Notes: generated by a model from the sequence alone, not told the origin. DNA of 64,000 nt from Streptomyces corallincola (GCF_019104725.1 NZ_JAHRXF010000003.1:62001-126000); one strand, 5' to 3'; counted from the stretch's first letter, positions 7,799-21,533 are shown. Made by a program: numbers and translations.

Positions 7799-8806
7799 GT
7801 GAGTCAGCGCAGCGAGCAGCAGTTGGGTGGGGCCACCGGGGTCGGGTCGATGCCCGGGGTGGACGTCCGGGAGGCCGTCAGGACCGTCACCGGGGTTTTC
7901 GAGGACTTCGTGCATGTGCCGGAGCTGCCCGCCAGGGGCCCCGGCGCGGACATGGTCGGGCGTACCGCCGGGATGCTGGTGGAGATGTACGCGCGGGTGG
8001 AGCCCAGCGGATGGCGGCTGGGGGACCGGCCGGGGCGGGACACCAGGCGGGCCCACGCGTGGCTGGGGGAGGACCTGGACGCGCTGGAGGAGTACACGCA
8101 GGGGTACACCGGGGACCTGAAGGTCCAGGCGGTCGGGGTGTGGACGCTGGCCGCCGCGCTGGAGCTGCGCAACGGGGAGGCCGTGCTGTCCGATCCGGGC
8201 GCCTGCCGGGACCTCGCCGCCTCGCTCGCGGAAGGGCTGCGGCTGCATCTGGCCGAGGTGCGGCGACGGGTGCCCGGCGCCCGCGTCGTCCTCCAGCTCG
8301 ACGAACCCTCGCTGACCTCCGTGCTGCGCGGGCGCATTCGCACCGCCAGCGGCTACCGCACGCACCGCGCGCCGGACCGCCAGGTCGTGGAGTCCGCGCT
8401 GCGCGACCTGATCGCGGTCACCGACGGCGGACCCGCCGTCGTGCACTCCTGCGCGCCCGACGTGCCGTTCGCGCTGCTGCGGCGGGCCGGTGCGGCAGCC
8501 GTCTCCTTCGACGCCTCGCTGCTCACCGAACGTGACGACGATGTGATCGGGGAGGCCGTGGAGGCGGGCACCGGGCTGATCGCCGGTGTCGTACCGGGCA
8601 CGGACGGCCCGTTGTCGGACCCTGCCGGTAGCGTCATGGGTGTCAGGACGCTGTGGCGCAGGCTGGGGCTGCGACCTGGGCTGCTCGCGGAAGCGGTCAC
8701 GGTCGCCCCGGCGTGCGGTCTCGCGGGTGCCTCCCCGGAGTACGCCCGCCGGGCGCTCACCCACTGCGTCCGGGCGGCGAGATCCCTCGCGGACAACCCT
8801 GAGTAA
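7799..8806 (+). CDS. MetE C-terminal-domain protein (methionine synthase-like)
   Basis: A 335-residue protein of the cobalamin-independent methionine synthase fold, corresponding to only the C-terminal catalytic domain of full-length MetE (~750 aa). The segments GATGVGSMPGVD, VVLQLDEPSL, PAVVHSCAPDVPFALLR and VAPACGLAGASPEYARRAL match the zinc-site barrel, with ligands expected at the HSC and PACGL motifs. GTG at 7799 is chosen because translation from there begins directly before the conserved GSMPG motif; the frame stays open much further upstream, without support. The gene sits 15 bp before ligA, a common arrangement in Streptomyces. Whether it makes methionine or transfers methyl groups elsewhere is uncertain. 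Confidence 0.85.
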   Translation: MSQRSEQQLGGATGVGSMPGVDVREAVRTVTGVFEDFVHVPELPARGPGADMVGRTAGMLVEMYARVEPSGWRLGDRPGRDTRRAHAWLGEDLDALEEYTQGYTGDLKVQAVGVWTLAAALELRNGEAVLSDPGACRDLAASLAEGLRLHLAEVRRRVPGARVVLQLDEPSLTSVLRGRIRTASGYRTHRAPDRQVVESALRDLIAVTDGGPAVVHSCAPDVPFALLRRAGAAAVSFDASLLTERDDDVIGEAVEAGTGLIAGVVPGTDGPLSDPAGSVMGVRTLWRRLGLRPGLLAEAVTVAPACGLAGASPEYARRALTHCVRAARSLADNPE

Positions 8807-11017
<2,211 letters not shown>

Positions 11018-11325
11018 GCGGGGCGCGGCGGCCCGTACGGCAGAGGGGACGGCCGCGCTTCCGACCGGTGAGTAGCGGTTGAAGGCGACCCGTTCGGCGC
11101 ATACCAGATGCATACGGGTGGCCCGGTCGTATTCGGGCAACCATCGACGACCGCTGCCCCAGGAAGCCTTCGGCGGCCTACTGTTGGCACCGGCGCCTGC
11201 CGTGTACCGCACGGCCGACGCGACCTCGTCCGCCGGGACGGGGGAGGCCGCCACACGCGGCCGGTGATGGTTGTCCGGCATCGGGCCGCGTGGCGTGGGC
11301 ACCGCCGGCTGTGAGAGGGACGGGA
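11018..11325. other. Intergenic region between ligA and the GGDEF-EAL gene
   Basis: A 308-bp stretch without a convincing gene. I see no strong hairpin with a T-run and no clear promoter pair. It presumably carries the promoter of the downstream c-di-GMP gene. Confidence 0.5.
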
Positions 11326-13551
11326 ATGAAACCGACCGAGAGCGCCGTTCCGGACGCACACCCGCGCCGCCGTACCAGCGCCTGGCGAGCCGCCCGCCGG
11401 ACCGCCGGGGCCGTCGCCCGCTCCGGCCACCGCACCCGCGCCTCCGGCCCCCGGGCCGCCGACCCGCACCCCCCGATACCCCTGGCCCTCGCCCCGGCGC
11501 CGCCCGGCCCCGAACCCCGGCGCCGACTGCCCTGGCCGCCGCTGCCCTCCGCCGTGGTCGCCGTCGCCGCGCTCGCCCTCGCCGCCGGGTTCTACGCCGC
11601 CCGCTCCCACGACCACGCCCTGTTCCCGGACGGCACCCTCGGCTGGTCCCTCGCCCTGCTCGCCGGGATCGTCGTCGGTCACCTCGTGATGCTCGGCCGC
11701 GCCCGCTGGTGGGGCGGCACCGGCTCCGGCGCCGCCCTCACCCTCGCCGTCCTCCTCCTCTACGGCTGGATACCGGCGGGCCTGGTCAGCCTCACCGTCG
11801 TCGTCCTGGTCGGCGCCGCCCGGCGGCAGCGCTGGCGGCAGGGCGTCCTGCACGGCGCGGTGGACATCCTCGGCATCGGCGCCGGGGCGCTGGTGCTGGC
11901 CGCCTTCGGCCGCGTACCCAGCGTCGAACACCCCTGGCGGCCCGACGCCTGGAGCCTCGCCACCGTCCCCGAGGTCGTCCTCGTCACCGCCGCCTACCTC
12001 GCCGCCGGACGCGGACTGCTCTGGTACCTGCACGCTCCGCGCGGCGGCGGACTGCCCACCGCCGTCCGCCAGGCCCTGTTCAGACAGGGCCTGGTCGCCG
12101 TCGCCCTGCTCGGCATCGCCCCCCTGGTGTGTGTCGTCGCCGACGGCAGGCCCGTCCTGCTCCCGCTGTTCGCCGTCCCGCTGATCGCCCTCGACTCCAC
12201 GCTGTGGATGGCCCGCGCCCGCGCCGAGGAACAGCTCCGCGACCCGCTCACCGGACTGCCCAACCGGCAGTGGCTGCTGGAGCGGATCTGGACCGCCCTC
12301 GACGACGCCGAACGCATCGGCGCCCGCTCCGCCCTCATGCTCATCGACCTCGACCGGTTCCGGTCGGTCAACGACACCCTCGGCCATCTCGCGGGCGACC
12401 GGCTGCTCCTCCAGATCGCGGACCGGCTGCGGCTCGCCCTGCCGCGCGGCGCCGAGGCCGCCCGGCTCGGCGGCGACGAGTTCGCCGTACTGCTGCCCGT
12501 CGCGGACTCCATCACCTCCGCCACCCGCGTCGCCCGCGGCCTCGTCGCCGCCCTCGGCTCCCCGCTCGACCTCGACGGCCTCACCCTCGTCCTGGAGGCC
12601 AGCGCCGGGGTCGCCGTCTCGCCCGAGCACGCGATGGACGCCGAAGGGCTGCTCCGCCGCGCCGACGTGGCGATGTACCAGGCCAAGCGCGACCGCACCG
12701 GCGTCGAGGTCTACGAGTCCAAGCGGGACTCCAACACCCCCGACCGGCTCGGCCTGCTGGGCGACCTGCGGCGCGCCCTGGACGCCCACGAAGTGCAGCT
12801 CCACTACCAGCCCAAGGTGCGCTTCGACGGTCAGGTGGCCGGACTGGAGGCACTGGTGCGCTGGGTGCATCCCGAGCGCGGCAAGGTCCCGCCGGACGAG
12901 TTCATCGCCATCGCGGAGACCTCCGGGCTGATGCCGCACCTCACCGAGTACGTCCTGGAGACCGCGCTCGGCCAGGTCGCCCGCTGGCGCGCGCAGGGCC
13001 TGCACGTCCCCGTCGCCGTCAACGTCTCCCCGCGCGACGTGCACACCCCCGGCTTCGCCGGGTCCGTCGCCGCCCGCCTCGCCCGGCACGGTGTCCCGGC
13101 GGGCGCGCTCCAGCTGGAGATCACCGAACACGTCCTGCTGGAGGACCCCCAGCGCGCCGCCGACACCCTGGCCGCGCTCACCGGGCACGGCGTGAAGATG
13201 TCCCTGGACGACTTCGGCACCGGCTACTCCTCCCTCGTCCACCTGCGGCGGCTACCGGTCAGCGAACTCAAGATCGACCGCTCCTTCGTGGCCCGGCTCG
13301 CCGTGGACGCCCAGGACGCCGAGATCGTCCGCTGCACCCTCGACCTCGCCCACTCCCTCGGCCTCCTCGTCGTCGCCGAGGGCGTCGAGGACGACGAGAC
13401 CTGGGAGCGCCTGCGGGACCTCGGCTGCGACGCCGTCCAGGGCTGGCTCGTCGCCGCCGCCATGCCCCCCGAGGAGACCACCGCCTGGCTCCGCGCCCGG
13501 GGCACCAGGGGCTGGCAGCGCCCCCGCGCGGCCCTCCCGGCGGGGGAGTAG
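11326..13551 (+). CDS. rmdB: Membrane GGDEF-EAL c-di-GMP protein, probable RmdB
   Basis: A 741-residue inner-membrane protein. The N-terminal ~290 residues hold several hydrophobic helices. The GGDEF domain (about 300-465) carries intact [11 protein letters not shown] (near residue 381), but the inhibitory RxxD I-site is absent because that position reads PRGA. The EAL domain (about 480-735) has intact GLEALVRW, an asparagine-rich VNVSPRD strand, LQLEITEH and [12 protein letters not shown], so phosphodiesterase activity is expected. The location after ligA matches S. coelicolor RmdB, a c-di-GMP phosphodiesterase affecting colony development (recalled, not checked). The ATG at 11326 follows GAGAGGGACGGGA. 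Confidence 0.88.
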   Translation: MKPTESAVPDAHPRRRTSAWRAARRTAGAVARSGHRTRASGPRAADPHPPIPLALAPAPPGPEPRRRLPWPPLPSAVVAVAALALAAGFYAARSHDHALFPDGTLGWSLALLAGIVVGHLVMLGRARWWGGTGSGAALTLAVLLLYGWIPAGLVSLTVVVLVGAARRQRWRQGVLHGAVDILGIGAGALVLAAFGRVPSVEHPWRPDAWSLATVPEVVLVTAAYLAAGRGLLWYLHAPRGGGLPTAVRQALFRQGLVAVALLGIAPLVCVVADGRPVLLPLFAVPLIALDSTLWMARARAEEQLRDPLTGLPNRQWLLERIWTALDDAERIGARSALMLIDLDRFRSVNDTLGHLAGDRLLLQIADRLRLALPRGAEAARLGGDEFAVLLPVADSITSATRVARGLVAALGSPLDLDGLTLVLEASAGVAVSPEHAMDAEGLLRRADVAMYQAKRDRTGVEVYESKRDSNTPDRLGLLGDLRRALDAHEVQLHYQPKVRFDGQVAGLEALVRWVHPERGKVPPDEFIAIAETSGLMPHLTEYVLETALGQVARWRAQGLHVPVAVNVSPRDVHTPGFAGSVAARLARHGVPAGALQLEITEHVLLEDPQRAADTLAALTGHGVKMSLDDFGTGYSSLVHLRRLPVSELKIDRSFVARLAVDAQDAEIVRCTLDLAHSLGLLVVAEGVEDDETWERLRDLGCDAVQGWLVAAAMPPEETTAWLRARGTRGWQRPRAALPAGE

Positions 13552-13736
13552 CGCCCCCGCCCCGGCCCCCGGTCCGCGCCCTGTGGCGAACCCCCGTACG
13601 CCCCTCCGGCCACCCCCGGCGCACGTACCCCCGCGGGCCCGTGCGCCCGTCCCCCGGCAAACCCCTGCGCGGGCACCCCGCGGTGACCCATAGGATTGGG
13701 CCAAACCACACACACTCACCCCCAGAGGATCGCTGC

Positions 13737-14033
13737 ATGCCTGGCATCACGCGCGAGGAGGTCGCCCACCTCGCCCGGCTGGCGCGTCTGGAGCTGAAGC
13801 CCGAAGAACTCGACCACTTCGCCGGCCAGCTCGACGACATCATCGGCGCGGTCGCCCGCGTCAGCGAGGTCGCCGACCAAGACGTACCGCCGACCTCCCA
13901 CCCGCTGCCGCTGACCAACGTCATGCGCGCGGACGAGGTCCGTCCCTCGCTCACCCCCGAGCAGGCGCTCTCCGGCGCCCCGGCCCAGGAGCAGCAGCGT
14001 TTCAAGGTGCCGCAGATCCTGGGTGAGGAGTAG
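13737..14033 (+). CDS. gatC: Asp/Glu-tRNA amidotransferase subunit C
   Basis: A 98-residue GatC that stabilises GatA and bridges to GatB in the complex converting Glu-tRNA-Gln and Asp-tRNA-Asn to the amidated forms. It shows the family pattern [17 protein letters not shown], a short helix [13 protein letters not shown] and the C-terminal [15 protein letters not shown]. An AGAGGAT ribosome site lies before the ATG, and TAGGAT (13691-13696) is a possible -10. First gene of the gatC-gatA-orf-gatB operon; gatA follows after 6 bp. Confidence 0.97.
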   Translation: MPGITREEVAHLARLARLELKPEELDHFAGQLDDIIGAVARVSEVADQDVPPTSHPLPLTNVMRADEVRPSLTPEQALSGAPAQEQQRFKVPQILGEE

Positions 14034-14039
14034 AAAGCA

Positions 14040-15535
<1,496 letters not shown>

Positions 15536-15539
<4 letters not shown>

Positions 15540-15775
15540 GCGCACTGAACAAGGCCAAGGGCTTCAAGAAGTCGAAGTCGGGCACGTACCTGTCCATCGC
15601 CGGGACCGCGTTCAGCGCGCTCGGCGTGGCCAAGCAGATCAAGAAGGCGCGGGCCGAGCAGGACACCCTGCGGCTGCTCGACGCCACCGTGTCCGCCGTC
15701 GCCATCGTCACCGGCCTCGCCCTCCTCTACCGCGAGCTGAAGCGGCTGGGCGACGACGACGTCCTGCTGGGCTGA
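15536..15775 (+). CDS. Conserved small protein within the gat operon (79 aa)
   Basis: GTG at 15536 overlaps the gatA TGA in the GTGA arrangement, and the frame ends at 15775, 16 bp before gatB. The 79-residue product begins [16 protein letters not shown], then has one probable membrane helix around [20 protein letters not shown], and a charged end ([10 protein letters not shown]). I do not recognise a family. Its position between gatA and gatB and the stop-start overlap indicate that it is cotranslated with the amidotransferase subunits. A role in tRNA amidation is possible but unproven. Confidence 0.75.
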
Positions 15776-15791
15776 GAGGGAAGTTTTCACC

Positions 15792-17306
15792 GTGACCACC
15801 ACGACCGAACTGGTGTCGTACGAGGACGCGCTGGCGTCGTACGACCCCGTCATGGGCCTTGAGGTCCATGTCGAACTCGGCACCAGGACGAAGATGTTCT
15901 GCGGCTGCTCGACCGAGCTGGGCGCCGAGCCCAACGCGCAGACCTGCCCCGTCTGCCTCGGCATGCCCGGCGCGCTGCCGGTCGTCAACGCGACCGGCGT
16001 CGAGTCCGCGATCCGCATCGGCCTCGCGCTGAACTGCTCCATCGCCGAATGGTGCCGCTTCGCCCGGAAGAACTACTTCTATCCGGACATGCCGAAGAAC
16101 TTCCAGACCTCCCAGTACGACGAGCCGATCGCCTTCGACGGCTACCTCGACGTGCAGCTGGAGGACGGGGAGACCTTCCGGGTGCAGATCGAGCGCGCCC
16201 ACATGGAGGAGGACACCGGCAAGTCCACGCACGTCGGCGGCGCCACCGGCCGTATCCACGGCGCCTCGCACTCGCTGCTGGACTACAACCGGGCCGGTAT
16301 CCCGCTGATCGAGATCGTCACCCGGCCCATCGAGGGCGCCGGCGAGCGGGCCCCCGAGGTCGCGCGGGCCTACGTCCGCGAGCTGCGCGAGGTCATCCGG
16401 GCGCTCGGTGTCTCCGACGCCCGCATGGAGATGGGCCAGATGCGCTGCGACGTCAACCTGTCGCTGCGCCCGAACGGCACCGAGAAGTTCGGCACCCGTT
16501 CGGAGACGAAGAACGTCAACTCGCTGCGCTCGGTGGAGCGTGCCGCGCGCTTCGAGATCATGCGGCACGCGGCCGTGCTCTCCTCCGGCGGCACCATCGT
16601 CCAGGAGACCCGCCACTTCCACGAGGACACCGGGTCCACGACCTCGGGCCGCGTGAAGGAGGAGGCCGAGGACTACCGGTACTTCCCGGAGCCCGACCTC
16701 GTCCCCGTGGCGCCGTCGCGCGAGTGGGTCGAGGAGATCCGCGCCGCGCTGCCGGAGATGCCGCTGGCCCGCCGCACCCGCCTGCTGGCGGACTGGGGCA
16801 TCTCGGCCACCGACATGCAGTCGATCCTGAACGCCGGTGCGCTGGACCCGATCGTCGCCACCATCGACGCCGGTGCCGACGCGGCCTCCGCCCGCAAGTG
16901 GTGGATGGGCGAGCTGGCCCGCAGCGCCAACGAGTCCGGGAAGTCGCTGGACGAGCTGGCCATCACCCCGGCCCAGGTGGCGCGGGTGACGGAGCTGGTC
17001 ACCAAGGGCGACCTGAACGACAAGCTGGCCCGCCAGGTCATCGAGGGCGTTCTCGCGGGCGAGGGCACCCCGGACGAGGTCGTGGACAAGCGCGGTCTGA
17101 AGGTCGTCTCCGACGACTCCGCGCTCGGCACGGCCGTGGACGAGGCCATCGCCGCCAACCCCGGTGTCGCGGACAAGATCCGCGGCGGCAAGGTCGCCGC
17201 CGCCGGTGCCCTGGTCGGCGCGGTCATGAAGGCCACCCGCGGCCAGGCCGACGCCGCCCGCGTCAAGGAGCTGATCCTCGACCGCCTCGGCGTCACCGAG
17301 GGCTGA
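15792..17306 (+). CDS. gatB: Asp/Glu-tRNA amidotransferase subunit B
   Basis: A 504-residue GatB that binds the mischarged tRNA, activates its acyl group with ATP and receives ammonia from GatA. The start of the core is [19 protein letters not shown], followed by the zinc-type cysteines in [14 protein letters not shown], the [17 protein letters not shown] block and [14 protein letters not shown]; the C-terminal YqeY-like tail runs from about residue 360. The GTG start follows GAGAGGGAAG. Last gene of the operon; a strong hairpin follows. Confidence 0.98.
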   Translation: MTTTTELVSYEDALASYDPVMGLEVHVELGTRTKMFCGCSTELGAEPNAQTCPVCLGMPGALPVVNATGVESAIRIGLALNCSIAEWCRFARKNYFYPDMPKNFQTSQYDEPIAFDGYLDVQLEDGETFRVQIERAHMEEDTGKSTHVGGATGRIHGASHSLLDYNRAGIPLIEIVTRPIEGAGERAPEVARAYVRELREVIRALGVSDARMEMGQMRCDVNLSLRPNGTEKFGTRSETKNVNSLRSVERAARFEIMRHAAVLSSGGTIVQETRHFHEDTGSTTSGRVKEEAEDYRYFPEPDLVPVAPSREWVEEIRAALPEMPLARRTRLLADWGISATDMQSILNAGALDPIVATIDAGADAASARKWWMGELARSANESGKSLDELAITPAQVARVTELVTKGDLNDKLARQVIEGVLAGEGTPDEVVDKRGLKVVSDDSALGTAVDEAIAANPGVADKIRGGKVAAAGALVGAVMKATRGQADAARVKELILDRLGVTEG

Positions 17307-17331
17307 CCCGCCCGGCACCACCAGCACCCCG

Positions 17332-17370
17332 AGGCCCCGGCGGCCGTACACCCGTACACCGCCGGGGCCT
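17332..17370 (+). terminator. Terminator after gatB
   Basis: The perfect 12-bp arms AGGCCCCGGCGG (17332-17343) and CCGCCGGGGCCT (17359-17370) enclose a 15-nt loop, 26 bp after the gatB stop. There is almost no T-run, as is usual in Streptomyces. Confidence 0.8.
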
Positions 17371-17513
17371 TCGCCGTACCCGTGCCCGCGCCGTACCCGT
17401 GCCTGGGCGTACCGGGCCGGGGTGGCGCCCGTCGGCGGACGTGAAAGGCTCGGGGGTACGGACCACCGGGGCCGTCGGCCGCCGGGCGTCGGCGGAGGTA
17501 CGGGAGGAGCGCC

Positions 17514-18092
17514 GTGTACGCGGTATCGCTGGGCGACGACGGGGCCGAACTGCGTCCCCTGGAGGTGTGGCACGCGGCCGAGCTGCTCGCCGACATCGAC
17601 CGGGGACGGGAGTTCATCGGCCGCCACGTCGGCCTGCCCGACGTGGTGACCGACCTGGACAGCGCCCGCGCCTATCTGCGGTCCTACGCCGAGAAGCGCG
17701 CCGCCGACACCGGCAGCCTGCACGGCCTGTGGTCCGGCGGGCGGCTCGTCGGCGGACTGCTGTTCCGGGTGTGGGACACCCCGTCCGGTGTCTGCGAGGC
17801 GGGCTGCTGGCTGGAGCCGGACGCGACCGGCCGGGGCCTGGTCACGCGGGGTCTGCGGGTCCTGCTCGACTGGGCGTTCACCGAGCGCGGCATGCACCGG
17901 GTGGAGTGGCACGCCTCCTCCGCCAACGGGCCCAGCCTCGCCACCGCCCGCCGCCTCGGCATGACCCGCGAGGGTGTCCTCCGAGAGAACTACCCGCACC
18001 GGGGCGTGCGGACCAGTACCGAGATCTGGTCGGTGCTGGCACCCGAGTGGCGCACCGGAGGCGCGGACCCCGCGCATCCCGACGATCATTGA
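17514..18092 (+). CDS. GNAT acetyltransferase, RimJ/RimL-like
   Basis: A 192-residue GNAT of the N-terminal/ribosomal-protein acetyltransferase type. It shows LRPLEVWHAAELLADIDRGR (helix 1), the SGGRLVGGLLFRVWD strand, the acetyl-CoA loop in LEPDATGRGLVTRGL (Q/RxxGxG/A variant), VEWHASSANGPSLATARRLG and GVLRENYPHRG, all familiar in RimJ/RimL relatives. The substrate is unknown. The GTG start has two ribosome-like sites upstream (GGAGG and GGGAGGAG). Confidence 0.87.
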   Translation: MYAVSLGDDGAELRPLEVWHAAELLADIDRGREFIGRHVGLPDVVTDLDSARAYLRSYAEKRAADTGSLHGLWSGGRLVGGLLFRVWDTPSGVCEAGCWLEPDATGRGLVTRGLRVLLDWAFTERGMHRVEWHASSANGPSLATARRLGMTREGVLRENYPHRGVRTSTEIWSVLAPEWRTGGADPAHPDDH

Positions 18093-18127
18093 GCGAACTC
18101 TCATACGGCGTCCGTACGGTGCCCCGC

Positions 18128-18886
18128 ATGGCATCGAAAGCAGCGAACATCACCCACGACGACGCCGGGACAGCGGGGGAGCAGGACACGGTGGCGACGG
18201 GAGAGGAAGGCATCACCATGACGGCCGAGAAGGACGAAGCGGCGACGGGCGGGACCGAGCCCACGACGACGGGAGGGGAGGGCATCGGAAGCACCGCCCC
18301 CGCCGGAGGCACCGCCCCCGCCGGAGGCACCGCCCCCGCCGGAAGCACCGCCCCCGCCGGAAGCACGGCGACCGGCGGCACCGGCGGTACGGGCACCCCC
18401 GCCGACGGCGTCACCGACCACGGGGACCACGTCGAGGACGGGGAGTTCACCGAGGACGGCGACGGCCCGCACGGCACGGACGGCCGGACACCGGGGGTCG
18501 GCCAGGGCGCCGCCGCCGTCGTCTCCGCCGCGCTCGGCCTGGTCTCGCTCACCGGCGGCTGGATCGGCACGGTCGCCGCCGCCCGCCAGACCCTGATCGG
18601 CCAGCTCCGCACCTCCTCGTCGGCGGACGTCGCCACCCAGATCAAGGAGGTCTACGGCAACGCCTGGCACGCCACCGCCCTCTGCGCGGGCGCGTTCGCG
18701 CTGGCCGCGCTGATCGTCGGCGCCGTCGTCCTGGTCCGGCCCGCGTTCGGCACCCCCGGCCGCGTCCTCCAGGCGCCCTGGATCAAGTCGGTCGCCTGGG
18801 CGGGCGTCGTGCTCGGCGTCGTGGGACTGCTGCTGGCGGTCCTCAAGTACTCCGACGCGCTGCTCGGGTTGCCGACGGCGGGCTGA
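18128..18886 (+). CDS. Putative membrane protein with Ala/Pro/Gly repeat linker
   Basis: A 252-residue protein. The first ~135 residues are low-complexity and acidic, including four near-identical GGTAPA/GSTAPA hexads, then a His/Asp/Glu-rich patch (DHGDHVEDGEFTEDGD). The rest has three hydrophobic helices: around GAAAVVSAALGLVSLTGGWI, ATALCAGAFALAALIVGAVV, and SVAWAGVVLGVVGLLLAVL. No family was recognised; the topology suggests a long disordered cytoplasmic tail on a small membrane core. ATG at 18128 is the first plausible start, 36 bp after the GNAT gene. Confidence 0.7.
   Translation: MASKAANITHDDAGTAGEQDTVATGEEGITMTAEKDEAATGGTEPTTTGGEGIGSTAPAGGTAPAGGTAPAGSTAPAGSTATGGTGGTGTPADGVTDHGDHVEDGEFTEDGDGPHGTDGRTPGVGQGAAAVVSAALGLVSLTGGWIGTVAAARQTLIGQLRTSSSADVATQIKEVYGNAWHATALCAGAFALAALIVGAVVLVRPAFGTPGRVLQAPWIKSVAWAGVVLGVVGLLLAVLKYSDALLGLPTAG
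18287..18366 (+). repeat. In-frame 18-bp tandem repeat
   Basis: Copies of GGAAGCACCGCCCCCGCC start at 18287, 18305, 18323 and 18341, with a partial fifth at 18359. Copies 2 and 3 differ by one base (GGAGGC). The repeat encodes hexads of Gly/Ser-Thr-Ala-Pro-Ala-Gly type, so copy number could change without a frameshift. Confidence 0.9.
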
Positions 18887-18918
18887 CAAGGCCGCCGCCC
18901 CGGCCGGTGTGGGTGCGG

Positions 18919-20064
18919 TCAGCGCACCCGCACCTCCAGCACCCGGTCGTCGCCCCGCTTCGGCGTGCCCCGGCCGTCGGTGTTGCTGGTGACCAGCCAC
19001 AGCCGGTCACCGCCCGCCGCCACGACCGTACGCAGCCGCCCGTACTCACCCTTCAGGAACGCCTGGGGTTCGGCCGCCGCCGAGGTGCCCTTCAGCGGGA
19101 CGCGCCACAGCCGCTCGCCCTTGAGCCCGGCCATCCACACGACCCCGCCGACGTAGGCGATGCCGCTCGGGGAGACGTCGTCGGTGTGCCACTGGGCGAT
19201 CGGGTTCACGAAGCGGGAGTTCCCCGCCTTCCCCTCCGCGTCCGGCCAGCCGTAGTCACCGCCCGGCCGGACCGCGTTCAGCTCGTCCCAGGTGTCCTGC
19301 CCGAACTCCGAGGCGAACAGACGCTGCCGGGAGTCCCAGGCCAGCCCCTGCACATTGCGGTGCCCGTACGAGTAGACGGGCGAGCGCGGGAACGGGTTGC
19401 CCGGCGCAGGGTCGCCCTCCGGGGTGAGCCGCAGGATCTTGCCGCCCAGCGAGTCCCGGTCCTGTGCCAGGCCCCGCTGTCCGCTCTCGCCGGTTCCCGC
19501 GTACAGCATCCCGTCCGGCCCGAACGCGATCCGGCCCCCGTTGTGGACGAACCCCTTGGGGATGCCCTTGAACACCGTGTCGGGAGCGCCCAGTTGCTCC
19601 CCGGGCGGCTTCTCCTCGGCGTAGCGCATCCGTACGATCCGGTTGTCCGACGCCGAGGTGAAGTACGCGTACACCATGTGGTCGTCGGCGTACTCCGGTG
19701 ACAGCGCGATGCCCAGCAGGCCGCCCTCCCCGTTCGCCGCCACCCCGGACACCGAGCCGACCTCCGTCGTCGCCCCGCTCTTCGCATCGACCCGGCTCAG
19801 CGTCCCGTCGTCCCGCGAGGACACCAGCAGATCCCCGCCGGGCAGCACCGCGAGCCCCCACGGCGTCTTCAGTCCCTCGGCGACGGTACGCACCACGGTG
19901 GCCGACCCCTCGGCGGGCGCCGCACTCTCCCCGGGGGCGCGCACGGAAGCGGTGACCGTGGGAGAGGGGGAGACCCCGGCCTCCCCTCCGGAGGAGCACC
20001 CCGCCAGAGCGACCAGCGCGGTGACGGCCACCGAAGCAGTCACTGAACGTCCCCGCACACCCAT
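18919..20064 (-). CDS. PQQ-dependent sugar dehydrogenase-like lipoprotein
   Basis: A 381-residue exported lipoprotein with the lipobox LVALAGC after a hydrophobic signal (about residues 8-23), then a Ser/Thr/Pro/Ala-rich linker. The domain is a six-bladed propeller of the soluble glucose dehydrogenase/Yli1 family: LKTPWGLAVLPGGDLLVSSR, GEGGLLGIALSPEYADDHMV, NGGRIAFGPDGMLYAGTGE, YSYGHRNVQGLAWDS and FASEFGQDTWDELN. Relatives oxidise aldoses with PQQ; a PQQ biosynthesis cluster is not in this window, so cofactor and substrate are open. It is anchored outside the membrane. Confidence 0.88.
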   Translation of the reverse strand: MGVRGRSVTASVAVTALVALAGCSSGGEAGVSPSPTVTASVRAPGESAAPAEGSATVVRTVAEGLKTPWGLAVLPGGDLLVSSRDDGTLSRVDAKSGATTEVGSVSGVAANGEGGLLGIALSPEYADDHMVYAYFTSASDNRIVRMRYAEEKPPGEQLGAPDTVFKGIPKGFVHNGGRIAFGPDGMLYAGTGESGQRGLAQDRDSLGGKILRLTPEGDPAPGNPFPRSPVYSYGHRNVQGLAWDSRQRLFASEFGQDTWDELNAVRPGGDYGWPDAEGKAGNSRFVNPIAQWHTDDVSPSGIAYVGGVVWMAGLKGERLWRVPLKGTSAAAEPQAFLKGEYGRLRTVVAAGGDRLWLVTSNTDGRGTPKRGDDRVLEVRVR

Positions 20065-20379
20065 GCTCCCTCCACCTCACCTCCCACCCACGTACCCCGA
20101 TCCGCCCCCGGCCACAGCGATCCGGGCCGAGTTTCCCGAACCCGCGCGTTCCCTCCCGAGGGCGGAAGCCGGGGCGCGCGCCGGAGCTCCGCCCCGCGCG
20201 TTCGTCCACGGCGCACACGCCCGGCGCATACACCTTCCCGGCGTGCGCCCGCGTCCGTCGGCTCCCTCTCCGGGCGGCCCCCGCGCCGACCGTCCCGCGC
20301 TCCGCCCGCCCGCGCGCCTCCCCCTCCGGAGTTCCGGCCGGCCCCTCCACACGACGGGCCGCTGACATAGCCTCCTGCC
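20065..20379. other. Divergent promoter region
   Basis: A 315-bp gap between the divergently transcribed sugar dehydrogenase lipoprotein and 2-hydroxyacid dehydrogenase genes. It is very GC-rich, and I see no convincing -35/-10 pair, riboswitch or repeat. CTCCTGCC just before the ATG at 20380 is only a weak ribosome-site candidate. Confidence 0.45.
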
Positions 20380-21333
20380 ATGAGCACTGACGTATGGCTT
20401 CCCATCCCGCCGCAGGAGATCGAGGGGCTGCCCGCCGGACCCCGCTACCTCTTCTGGGACGGCGGTGACAGCGGTGACCAGGATTTCCCCGGCGACCCCG
20501 CCGACTGCGCGATGTACGTGGTGCCGTATCTGAAGCGGCAGCCCGTCAAGGTCCGCCCGCTGGAGCACCTCAGGCGCGTCCAGGTCGTGCAGACGCTCTC
20601 CGCCGGGGTGGACGACATCACCGCCCGCCTCGACTCGATCGTCCCCGGCGTACGGCTCTGCAACGCGCGCGGTGTGCACGAGGCGAGCACCGCCGAACTC
20701 GCGCTGACCCTCACTCTGGCCAGCCTGCGCGGCCTCCCCGGCTTCGTGCGCGCCCAGGACGCCGAGCACTGGCAGAGCGGTTTCCACCCGTCCCTCGCCG
20801 ACCGGACCGTCCTGATCGTCGGCTACGGCTCGATCGGCGCCGCGATCGAGGACCGGCTCGTGGGCTTTGAGGTCGCGCGGGTCGAGCGCGTCGCGCGCTC
20901 CGGGCGCACCACCGAGCGCGGACCGGTGCACCCGCTCACCGAACTGCCCACCCTGCTCCCGCACGCCGATGTCGTGATCCTCTCCACGCCCCTGACGGAC
21001 TCCACCCGCGGCCTGGTGGACGCCGACTTCTTGGCCCTGATGAAGGACGGGGCGCTGCTGGTGAACGTGGCACGCGGCCCGGTCGTGGACACCAAGGCGC
21101 TGCTGGCGGAGACGCAGAGCGGACGGATCTCCGCCGCCCTGGACGTCACCGACCCCGAACCCCTGCCGCCGGGGCACCCGTTGTGGACGACCCCCGGTGT
21201 GCTGATCACCCCGCACGTCGGCGGTCCCACGTCCGCGTTCCTGCCCCGCGCGAAGCGGCTCCTCGTGGACCAGTTGCACCGTTTCGTGAACCACGAGCCG
21301 CTCCGCAACGTGGTCCTGACCACCGGGGCGTAA
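20380..21333 (+). CDS. D-isomer-specific 2-hydroxyacid dehydrogenase
   Basis: A 317-residue NAD(P)-dependent dehydrogenase of the D-2-hydroxyacid family. The Rossmann motif is VGYGSIGAAIEDRL; the catalytic Arg lies in the segment NARGVHEASTAELAL or the later NVARGPVVDTKALL, the Glu is expected near VTDPEPLP, and the His is in ITPHVGG. The N-terminal part (PPQEIEGLPAGPRYLFWDGG) is typical of actinobacterial members. The substrate is not predictable; glyoxylate or hydroxypyruvate reduction is the usual guess. Confidence 0.9.
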   Translation: MSTDVWLPIPPQEIEGLPAGPRYLFWDGGDSGDQDFPGDPADCAMYVVPYLKRQPVKVRPLEHLRRVQVVQTLSAGVDDITARLDSIVPGVRLCNARGVHEASTAELALTLTLASLRGLPGFVRAQDAEHWQSGFHPSLADRTVLIVGYGSIGAAIEDRLVGFEVARVERVARSGRTTERGPVHPLTELPTLLPHADVVILSTPLTDSTRGLVDADFLALMKDGALLVNVARGPVVDTKALLAETQSGRISAALDVTDPEPLPPGHPLWTTPGVLITPHVGGPTSAFLPRAKRLLVDQLHRFVNHEPLRNVVLTTGA

Positions 21334-21533
21334 CCCGCTTCCGGCACCCTCCGCAACCCTCCGGATGCGGCCCGTACCCGCATATGCCCAGGTCGTCACG
21401 GAGCGTAGAGAAGCTATGTCCCTGAGTGACATTCCTGGTGTATCGTCCCGACAGGGGCTGCGCCGGGCTCAACTCCGGCGCCGGGGACGGACATGTCAGA
21501 TTGGTGAGGGGGGCGACGGACGATGCACGGCCT

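Noticed and set aside
11319-11350. GGGAAT followed by GTT near the start of the GGDEF-EAL gene as a sigma-R promoter
   Set aside because: The spacer is 19 bp rather than 18, and the site overlaps the start codon and coding sequence.
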